Assembly (NCBI GenBank): GCA_958496175.1
Contig: OY292279.1
Location: 2,294,001 to 2,358,000, forward strand
Length of the DNA stretch: 64,000 bases
Origin: Sisyra terminalis
Taxonomy: Eukaryota; Arthropoda; Insecta; Neuroptera; Sisyridae
Reading direction: 5' to 3'
The notes under the pieces are model-generated. The model was not told the DNA's origin. It did no database searches and saw only the letters and a list, made by a program, of their open reading frames with translations. Numbering within the stretch: position 1 is the first letter of the stretch; every line of letters starts with the position of its first letter. The position numbers were made by a program, and so were the translations under genes. Below, piece after piece: positions 1-8,013 of this stretch.

Positions 1-30
1 GGTTCGCAACAATGTCTAGAACGATGATAT

Positions 31-42
31 AAAAATATTTTT
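31..42. repeat. AAAAATATTTTT palindrome / A-tract
   Basis: A perfect 12-bp AT palindrome occurs at this offset in units with the GATATAAAAAT variant. In other units the left side is changed to TATTATAAT, TATAATAAT, TATGATAAT or TAGAAAAAT, so this is one of the most variable sites and a good marker of unit type. More A-tracts follow at 55-59, 71-78 and 124-130. Such clusters are known to bend DNA and to influence nucleosome placement; that role here is inferred. Confidence 0.75.
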
Positions 43-76
43 CGATTTCGAAACAAAAAGTTTTTTAGTCAAAAAA

Positions 77-93
77 AACCATGGGTTAACCAT
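77..93. repeat. AACCAT direct repeat around a GTTAAC dyad
   Basis: AACCAT occurs at 77-82 and again at 88-93. The segment ATGGGTTAACCAT (81-93) is a palindrome except for one extra G. It contains NcoI (CCATGG) and HpaI (GTTAAC) recognition sequences in nearly every unit, so either enzyme should reduce the array to a ladder of about 334 bp. The segment is one of the least variable parts of the unit. Rare changes include GGTTTACC at about 61,518 and 63,190 and GGTTATCC at about 45,821 and 50,498. Confidence 0.7.
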
Positions 94-97
94 CGTT

Positions 98-113
98 GAT
101 TTTCTCGAAAATC
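98..113. repeat. GATTTT-CTCG-AAAATC inverted repeat
   Basis: Six-bp arms flank a four-base loop. In units where GTTGAT is GTCGAT (for example about 8,776, 11,447 and 36,484) the arms lengthen to seven bp (CGATTTT/AAAATCG). The C/T change therefore alters the dyad. It could form a small hairpin in a transcript or be a dimeric protein site; the sequence alone cannot say which. Confidence 0.6.
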
Positions 114-123
114 GTCTAATAAT

Positions 124-136
124 AAAAAAATTTTTT
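124..136. repeat. A-tract/T-tract junction (A7T6) with sliding boundary
   Basis: A run of A changes directly to a run of T and then to AAGGG. Across units the A:T split is 7/7, 8/6 or 6/8 after CAAATAG, and 7/6, 8/5, 6/7 or 10/3 after CTAATAAT. The stretch from CGTC to AAGGG nevertheless keeps almost the same total length. This tract sets the reading frame of all short open frames crossing it, which is why those frames open and close from unit to unit. Confidence 0.8.
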
Positions 137-203
137 AAGGGTGCCATTCGAAAGTATATGTCCATCTGTACGTGCTGTGCAAATTTTTCCCCAAACAAAC
201 CAC

Positions 204-239
204 GTTTAAGGGATGAACAGGCAGTTTAAGGGATGAACA
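204..239. repeat. Internal 20-bp tandem duplication (GTTTAAGGGATGAACA twice)
   Basis: The 16-mer GTTTAAGGGATGAACA occurs at 204-219 and again at 224-239, a 20-bp step. The first copy is followed by GGCA, the second by CTTC. The core TAAGGG also occurs at 136 and 302, giving four copies per unit. The pair is present in essentially every unit seen, with rare damage: TATGGG in the second copy at about 12,580, 14,583, 23,594 and 28,934, and TTCAGGG in the first copy at about 32,254 and 38,595. Confidence 0.85.
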
Positions 240-291
240 CTTCCCACTAAGAGGGAGAGACGAATGTGGCTTCTTCAACAATTGCATGTAC

Positions 292-308
292 CTTCGTTAT
301 ATAAGGGA
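292..308 (+). promoter_or_regulatory. CENP-B-box-like 17-mer, one per monomer
   Basis: CTTCGTTATATAAGGGA matches the mammalian CENP-B box (YTTCGTTGGAARCGGGA) at 13 of 17 positions. It matches the essential core (TTCG....A..CGGG) at 8 of 9; the one core mismatch is A for the first C of CGGG. The same 17-mer is at this offset in nearly all units. CENP-B boxes bind a centromere protein derived from a pogo-type transposase, and similar motifs have been reported in satellites outside mammals. Binding here is unproven; my rough estimate of a chance 8/9 match per 334-bp unit on two strands is about 7%. Confidence 0.4.
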
Positions 309-332
309 TGATTTTCGAACCAAAGGCAGTTT
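298..332 (+). promoter_or_regulatory. TATA box plus initiator-like sequence, one per monomer
   Basis: TATATAAG at 298-305 fits the RNA polymerase II TATA consensus (TATAWAAR) exactly. The A of GCAGTT (327-332) lies 31 bp after the first T, the usual TATA-to-start spacing. GCAGTT differs from the arthropod initiator TCAGTT only in its first base. If used, transcription would run rightward through the next unit. The TATA box overlaps the CENP-B-like motif. Some units lose it, for example TTATGTAAGGG at about 43,361, 47,371 and 49,708. Activity is inferred from sequence only. Confidence 0.4.
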
Positions 333-340
333 CGGGTTCG
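316..340. repeat. CGAACC-N13-GGTTCG inverted repeat across the unit junction
   Basis: Six-bp arms (316-321 and 335-340) are separated by 13 bases, and the dyad encloses the initiator-like GCAGTT. GGTTCG also resembles the start of an RNA polymerase III B box (GGTTCGANTCC) on both strands, but the rest of the B box does not match and I found no convincing A box. The arms are present in most units, so the dyad is a stable feature. Its role is unknown. Confidence 0.55.
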
Positions 341-1670
341 CAACAATGTCTTGAACGATGATATGATAATATTTTTCGATTTCGAAACAAAAAGTTTTTT
401 AGTCAAAAAAAACCATGGGTTAACCATCGATGATTTTCTCGAAAATCGTCTAATAGAAAAAAATTTTTTTAAGGGTGCCAATCGAAAGTATAAGTCCATA
501 TGTACGTGCTGTGCAAATTTTTCCCCAAACAATCCACGTTTAAGGGATGAACAGGCAGTTTAAGGGATGAACACTTCACACTAAGAGGGAGAGACGAATG
601 TGGCTTCTTCAACAATTGCATGTACCTTCGTTATATAAGGGATGATTTTCGAACCAAAGGCAGTTTCGGGTTCGCAACAATGTCTTGAACGATGATATGA
701 TAATATTTTTCGATTTCGAAACAAAAAGTTTTTTAGTCAAAAAAAACCATGGGTTAACCATCGTTGATTTTCTCGAAAATCGTCTAATAATAAAAAAAAT
801 TTTTAAGGGTGCCAATCGAAAGTATATGTCCATCTGTACGTGCTGTGCAAATTTTTCCCCAAACAATCCACGTTTAAGGGATGAACAGGCAGTTTAAGGG
901 ATGAACACTTCCCACTAAGAGGGAGAGACGAATGTGGGTTCTTCAACAATTGCATGTACCTTCGTTATATAAGGGATGATTTTCGAACCAAAGGCAGTTT
1001 CGGGTTCGCAACAATGTCTTGAACGATGATATGATAATATTTTTCGATTTCGAAACAAAAAGTTTTTTAGTCAAAAAAAACCATGGGTTAACCATCGATG
1101 ATTTTCTCGAAAATCGTCTAATAGAAAAAAATTTTTTTAAGGGTGCCAATCGAAAGTATAAGTCCATCTGTACGTGCTATGCAAATTTTTCCCCAAACAA
1201 TCCACGTTTAAGGGATGAACAGGCAGTTTAAGGGATGAACACTTCACACTAAGAGGGAGAGACGAATGTGGCTTCTTCAACAATTGCATGTACCTTCGTT
1301 ATATAAGGGATGATTTTCGAACCAAAGGCAGTTTCGGGTTCGCAACAATGTCTAGAACAATGATATAAAAATATTTTTCGATTTCGAAACAAAAAGTTTT
1401 TTAGTCAAAAAAAACCATGGGTTAACCATCGTTGATTTTCTCGAAAATCGTCTAATAATAAAAAAAATTTTTAAGGGTGCCAATCGAAAGTATATGTCCA
1501 TCTGTACGTGCTGTGCAAATTTTTCCCCAAACAAACCCCGTTTAAGGGATGAACAGGCAGTTTAAGGGATGAACACTTCCCACTAAGAGGGAGAGACGAA
1601 TGTGGCTTCTTCAACAATTGCATGTACCTTCGTTATATAAGGGATGATTTTCGAACCAAAGGCAGTTTCG
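335..1670. repeat. Dimer higher-order repeat with TTGAACG units
   Basis: Units at 335 and 1,003 are nearly identical. They share GTCTTGAACG, GATATGATAAT, CATCGATGAT and CTTCACACTAAG, which are rare elsewhere. They alternate with units at 669 and 1,337 of the CTAATAAT type. The result is a 668-bp dimer seen twice. GTCTTGAACG also occurs at 669 and 2,338. Confidence 0.75.
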
Positions 1671-4600
1671 GGTTCGCAACAATGTCTAGAACGATGATAT
1701 AAAAATATTTTTCGATTTCGAAACAAAAAGTTTTTTAGTCAAATAAAACCATGGGTTAACCATCGTTGATTTTCTCGAAAATCGTCTAATAATTAAAAAA
1801 TTTTTTAAGGGTGCCATTCGAAAGTATATGTCCATCTGTACGTGCTGTGCAAATTTTTCCCCAAACAAACCACGTTTAAGGGATGAACAGGCAATTTAAG
1901 GGATGAACACTTCCCACTAAGAGGGAGAGACGAATGTGACTTCTTCAACAATTGCATGTACCTTCGCTATATAAGGGACGATTTTCGAACCAAAGGCAGT
2001 TTCGGGTTCGCAACAATGTCTAGAACGATGATATAAAAATATTTTTCGATTTCGAAACAAAAAGTTTTTTAGTCAAAAAAAACCATGGGTTAACCATCGT
2101 TGATTTTCTCGAAAATCGTCTAATAATTAAAAAATTTTTTAAGGGTGCCATTCGAAAGTATATGTCCATCTGTACGTGCTGTGCAAATTTTTCCTCAAAC
2201 AAACCACGTTTAAGGGATGAACAGGCAGTTTAAGGGATGAACACTTCCCCTAAGAGGGAGAGACGAATGTGGCTTCTTCAACAATTGCATGTACCTTCGT
2301 TATATAAGGGATGATTTTCGAACCAAAGGCAGTTTCGGGTTCGCAACAATGTCTTGAACGATGATATGATAATATTTTTCGATTTCGAAACAAAAAGTTT
2401 TTTAGTCAAAAAAAACCATGGGTTAACCATCGTTGATTTTCTCCAAAAACGTCAAATAGAAAAAAATTTTTTTAAGGGTGCCAATCGAAAGTATAAGATA
2501 TCTGTACGTGCTGTGCAAATTTTTCCCCAAACAAACCACGTTTAAGGGATGAACAGGCAGTTTAAGGGATGAACACTTCCCACTAAGAGGGAGAGACGAA
2601 TGTGGCTTCTTCAACAATTGCATGTACCTTCGTTATATAAGGGATGATTTTCGAACCTAAGGCAGTTTCGGGTTCGCAACAATGTCTAGAACGATGATAT
2701 AAAAATATTTTTCGATTTCGAAACAAAAAGTTTTTTAGTCAAAAAAAACCATGGGTTAACCATCGTTGATTTTCTCGAAAATCGTCAAATAGAAAAAAAT
2801 TTTTTTAAGGGTGCCAATCGAAAGTATAAGTCCATCTGTACGTGCTGTGCAAATTTTTCCCCAAACAAACCACGTTTAAGGGATGAACAGGCAGTTTAAG
2901 GGATGAACACTTCCCACTAAGAGGGAGAGACGAATGTGGCTTCTTCAACAATCGCATGTACCTTCGTTATATAAGGGATGATTTTCGAACCAAAGGCAGT
3001 TTCGGGTTCGCAACAATGTCTAGAACGATGATATAAAAATATTTTTCGATTTCGAAACAAAAAGTTTTTTAGTCAAATAAAACCATGGGTTAACCATCGT
3101 TGATTTTCTCGAAAATCGTCTAATAATAAAAAAATTTTTTAAGGGTGCCATTCGAAAGTATATGTCCATCTGTACGTGCTGTGCAAATTTTTCCCCAAAC
3201 AAACCACGTTTAAGGGATGAACAGGCAGTTTAAGGGATGAACACTTCCCACTAAGAGGGAGAGACGAATGTGGCTTCTTCAACAATTGCATGTACCTTCG
3301 TTATATAAGGGATGATTTTCGAACCAAAGGCAGTTTCGGGTTCGCAACAATGTCTAGAACGATGATATAAAAATATTTTTCGATTTCGAAACAAAAAGTT
3401 TTTTAGTCAAATAAAACCATGGGTTAACCATCGTTGATTTTCTCGAAAATCGTCTAATAATAAAAAAATTTTTTAAGGGTGCCATTCGAAAGTATATGTC
3501 CATCTGTACGTGCTGTGCAAATTTTTCCCCAAACAAACCACGTTTAAGGGATGAACAGGCAGTTTAAGGGATGAACACTTCCCACTAAGAGGGAGAGACG
3601 AATGTGGCTTCTTCAACAATTGCATGTACCTTCGTTATATAAGGGATGATTTTCGAACCAAAGGCAGTTTCGGGTTCGCAACAATGTCTAGAACGATGAT
3701 ATAAAAATATTTTTCGATTTCGAAACAAAAAGTTTTTTAGTCAAAAAAAACCATGGGTTAACCATCGTTGATTTTCTCGAAAATCGTCTAATAGAAAAAA
3801 ATTTTTTTAAGGGTGCCAATCGAAAGTATAAGTCCATCTGTACGTGCTGTGCAAATTTTTCCCCAAACAAACCACGTTTAAGGGATGAACAGGCAGTTTA
3901 AGGGATGAACACTTCCCACTAAGAGGGAGAGACGAATGTGGCTTCTTCAACAATTGCATGTACCTTCGTTATATAAGGGATGATTTTCGAACCAAAGGCA
4001 GTTTCGGGTTCGCAACAATGTCTAGAACGATGATATAAAAATTTTTTTCGATTTCGAAACAAAAAGTTTTTTAGTCAAATAAAACCATGGGTTAACCATC
4101 GTTGATTTTCTCGAAAATCGTCTAATAATAAAAAAATTTTTTAAGGGTGCCATTCGAAAGTATATGTCCATCTGTACGTGCTGTGCAAATTTTTCCCCAA
4201 ACAAACCACGTTTAAGGGATGAACAGGCAGTTTAAGGGATGAACACTTCCCACTAAGAGGGAGAGACGAATGTGGCTTCTTCAACAATTGCATGTACCTT
4301 CGTTATATAAGGGATGATTTTCGAACCAAAGGCAGTTTCGGGTTCGCAACAATGTCTAGAACGATGATATAAAAATATTTTTCGATTTCGAAACAAAAAG
4401 TTTTTTAGTCAAAAAAAACCATGGGTTAACCATCGTTGATTTTCTCGAAAATCGTCAAATAGAAAAAAATTTTTTTAAGGGTGCCAATCGAAAGTATAAG
4501 TCCATCTGTACGTGCTGTGCAAATTTTTCCCCAAACAAACCACGTTTAAGGGATGAACAGGCAGTTTAAGGGATGAACACTTCCCACTAAGAGGGAGAGA

Positions 4601-5342
4601 CGAATGTGGCTTCTTCAACAATCGCATGTACCTTCGTTATATAAGGGATGATTTTCGAACCAAAGGCAGTTTCGGGTTCGCAACAATGTCTAGAACGATG
4701 ATATAAAAATATTTTTCGATTTCGAAACAAAAAGTTTTTTAGTCAAAAAAAACCATGGGTTAACCATCGTTGATTTTCTCGAAAATCGTCAAATAGAAAA
4801 AAATTTTTTTAAGGGTGCCAATCGAAAGTATAAGTCCATCTGTACGTGCTGTGCAAATTTTTCCCCAAACAAACCACGTTTAAGGGATGAACAGGCAGTT
4901 TAAGGGATGAACACTTCCCACTAAGAGGGAGAGACGAATGTGGCTTCTTCAACAATCGCATGTACCTTCGTTATATAATGGATGATTTTCGAACCAAAGG
5001 CAGTTTCGGGTTCGCAACAATGTCTAGAACGATGATATAAAAATATTTTTCGATTTCGAAACAAAAAGTTTTTTAGTCAAAAAAAAACATGGGTTAACCA
5101 TCGTTGATTTTCTCGAAAATCGTCTAATAATAAAAAAAATTTTTAAGGGTGCCAATCGAAAGTATATGTCCATCTGTACGTGCTGTGCAAATTTTTCCCC
5201 AAACAAACCACGTTTAAGGGATGAACAGGCAGTTTAAGGGATGAACACTTCCCACTGAGAGGGAGAGACGAATGTGGCTTCTTCAACAATCGCATGTACC
5301 TTCGTTATATAAGGGATGATTTTCGAACCAAAGGCAGTTTCG
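1671..5342. repeat. Mixed satellite units, including a TCAAATAAAACC variant
   Basis: Eleven units. Those starting at 1,671, 3,005, 3,339 and 4,007 carry TCAAATAAAACC in place of TCAAAAAAAACC together with GTGCCATTCG; the adjacent pair at 3,005 and 3,339 looks identical. The unit at 2,005 lacks one base (CTTCCCCTAAG) and the unit at 2,338 has an altered TATAAGATATCTG. The rest are ordinary CAAATAG-type units. There is nothing here except satellite. Confidence 0.8.
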
Positions 5343-8013
5343 GGTTCGCAACAATGTCTAGAACGATGATATTATAATATTTTTCGATTTCGAAACAAAA
5401 AGTTTTTTCGTCAAAAAAAACCATGGGTTAACCATCGTTGATTTTCTCGAAAATCGTCAAATAGAAAAAAATTTTTTTAAGGGTGCCAATCGAAAGTATA
5501 AGTCCATCTGTACGTGCTGTGCAAATTTTTCCCCAAACAAACCACGTTTAAGGGATGAACAGGCAGTTTAAGGGATGAACACTTCCCACTAAGAGGGAGA
5601 GACGAATGTGGCTTCTTCAACAATTGCATGTACCTTCGTTATATAAGGGATGATTTTCGAACCAAAGGCAGTTTCGGGTTCGCAACAATGTCTAGAACGA
5701 TGATATAAAAATATTTTTCGATTTCGAAACAAAAAGTTTTTTAGTCAAAAAAAACCATGGGTTAACCATCGTTGATTTTCTCGAAAATCGTCAAATAGAA
5801 AAAAATTTTTTTAAGGGTGCCAATCGAAAGTATAAGTCCATCTGTACGTGCTGTGCAAATTTTTCCCCAAACAAACCACGTTTAAGGGATGAACAGGCAG
5901 TTTAAGGGATGAACACTTCCCACTAAGTGGGAGAGACGAATGTGGCTTCTTCAACAATCGCATGTACATTCGTTATATAAGGGATGATTTTCGAACCAAA
6001 GGCAGTTTCGGGTTCGCAACAATGTCTAGAACGATGATATTATAATATTTTTCGATTTCGAAACAAAAAGTTTTTTCGTCAAAAAAAACCATGGGTTAAC
6101 CATCGTTGATTTTCTCGAAAATCGTCAAATAGAAAAAAATTTTTTTAAGGGTGCCAATCGAAAGTATAAGTCCATCTGTACGTGCTGTGCAAATTTTTCC
6201 CCAAACAAACCACGTTTAAGGGATGAACAGGCAGTTTAAGGGATGAACACTTCCCACTAAGTGGGAGAGACGAATGTGGCTTCTTCAACAATCGCATGTA
6301 CCTTCGTTATATAAGGGATGATTTTCGAACCAAAGGCAGTTTCGGGTTCGCAACAATGTCTAGAACGATGATATTATAATATTTTTCGATTTCGAAACAA
6401 AAAGTTTTTTCGTCAAAAAAAACCATGGGTTAACCATCGTTGATTTTCTCGAAAATCGTCAAATAGCAAAAATTTTTTTAAGGGTGCCAATCGAAAGTAT
6501 ATGTCCATCTGTACGTGCTGTGCAAATTTTTCCCCAAACAAACCACGTTTAAGGGATGAACAGGCAGTTTAAGGGATGAACACTTCCCACTAAGAGGGAG
6601 AGACGAATGTGGCTTCTTCAACAATTGCATGTACCTTCGTTATATAAGGGATGATTTTCGAACCAAAGGCAGTTTCGGGTTCGCAACAATGTCTAGAACG
6701 ATGATATTATAATATTTTTCGATTTCGAAACAAAAAGTTTTTTCGTCAAAAAAAACCATGGGTTAACCATCGTTGATTTTCTCGAAAATCGTCAAATAGA
6801 AAAAAAATTTTTTAAGGGTACCAATCGAAAGTATAAGTCCATCTGTACGTGCTGTGCAAATTTTTCCCCAAACAAACCTCGTTTAAGGGATGAACAGGCA
6901 GTTTAAGGGATGAACACTTCCCACTAAGAGGGAGAGACGAATGTGGCTTCTTCAACAATCGCATGTACCTTCGTTATATAAGGGATGATTTTCGAACCAA
7001 AGGCAGTTTCGGGTTCGCAACAATGTCTAGAACGATGATATTATAATATTTTTCGATTTCGAAACAAAAAGTTTTTTCGTCAAAAAAAACCATGGGTTAA
7101 CCATCGTTGATTTTCTCGAAAATCGTCAAATAAAAAAAAAATTTTTTAAGGGTACCAATCGAAAGTATATGTCTATCTGTACGTGCTGTGCAAATTTTTC
7201 CCCAAACAAACCACGTTTAAGGGATGAACAGGCAGTTTAAGGGATGAACACTTCCCACTAAGAGGGAGAGACGAATGTGGCTTCTTCAACAATTGCATGT
7301 ACCTTCGTTATATAAGGGATGATTTTCGAACCAAAGGCAGTTTCGGGTTCGCAACAATGCCTAGAACGATGATATAATAATATTTTTCGATTTCGAAACA
7401 AAAAGTTTTTTCGTCAAAAAAAACCATGGGTTAACCATCGTTGATTTTCTCGAAAATCGTCAAATAGAAAAAAAATTTTTTAAGGGTGCCAATCGAAAGT
7501 ATAAGTCCATCTGTACGTGCTGTGCAAATTTTTCCCCAAACAAACCACGTTTAAGGGATGAACAGGCAGTTTAAGGGATGAACACTTCCCACTAAGAGGG
7601 AGAGACGAATGTGGCTTCTTCAACAATTGCATGTACCTTCGTTATATAAGGGATGATTTTCGAACCAAAGGCAGTTTCGGGTTCGCAACAATGCCTAGAA
7701 CGATGATATAATAATATTTTTCGATTTCGAAACAAAAAGTTTTTTCGTCAAAAAAAACCATGGGTTAACCATCGTTGATTTTCTCGAAAATCGTCAAATA
7801 GAAAAAAAATTTTTTAAGGGTGCCAATCGAAAGTATAAGTCCATCTGTACGTGCTGTGCAAATTTTTCCCCAAACAAACCACGTTTAAGGGATGAACAGG
7901 CAGTTTAAGGGATGAACACTTCCCACTAAGAGGGAGAGACGAATGTGGCTTCTTCAACAATTGCATGTACCTTCGTTATATAAGGGATGATTTTCGAACC
8001 AAAGGCAGTTTCG
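5343..8013. repeat. Sub-array rich in TATTATAAT / TTTTTTCGTC units
   Basis: Most of these eight units have GATATTATAAT and AGTTTTTTCGTC, with an A/T tract of the 7/7 or 8/6 kind. Several have GGGTACCAATC instead of GGGTGCCAATC. CTAAGTGGGAG (for CTAAGAGGGAG) appears at about 5,928 and 6,262. The last two units, 7,346-7,679 and 7,680-8,013, share the private change AATGCCTAGAAC and look identical, so they are a recent single-unit duplication or an assembly duplicate. Confidence 0.8.

Larger units (their letters stand above)
1..334. repeat. Reference monomer (unit 1) for the anatomy entries
   Basis: I use this unit as the coordinate frame; every later unit has the same parts at nearly the same offsets. 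The left part (about 1-156) is AT-rich, near 30% GC, and holds all the long A/T tracts. The right part (about 157-334) is near 43% GC and holds the 20-bp duplication, the CENP-B-like motif and the TATA-like motif. Unit length is close to twice 167 bp. This unit belongs to the type with CTAATAATAAAA before the A/T tract and TATATGTCC after it; the other main type has CAAATAGAAAA and TATAAGTCC. Confidence 0.9.

Noticed and set aside
20..70. Hammerhead-ribozyme-like elements (GATGA, CGAAAC, AGTC in order), as found in some invertebrate and newt satellites
   Set aside because: The essential CTGATGA core is not present on either strand (CGATGA instead), and the stem II bases cannot pair. The resemblance is too weak to support a ribozyme.
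204..239. Telomeric repeat
   Set aside because: TTTAAGGG resembles telomere motifs but occurs only as two copies 20 bp apart inside each unit, not as a short tandem run.
1..334. Old 167-bp dimer origin of the monomer
   Set aside because: Apart from TAAGGG followed by a loosely similar stretch at a 166-bp offset, the two halves do not align by eye. A computed self-alignment would be needed.
277..345. tRNA-derived or SINE-like RNA polymerase III promoter (TGGC... and GGTTCGCAACA)
   Set aside because: Only the first six bases of the B box match, and the A-box candidate has three mismatches at its defined positions. No tRNA fold is apparent.
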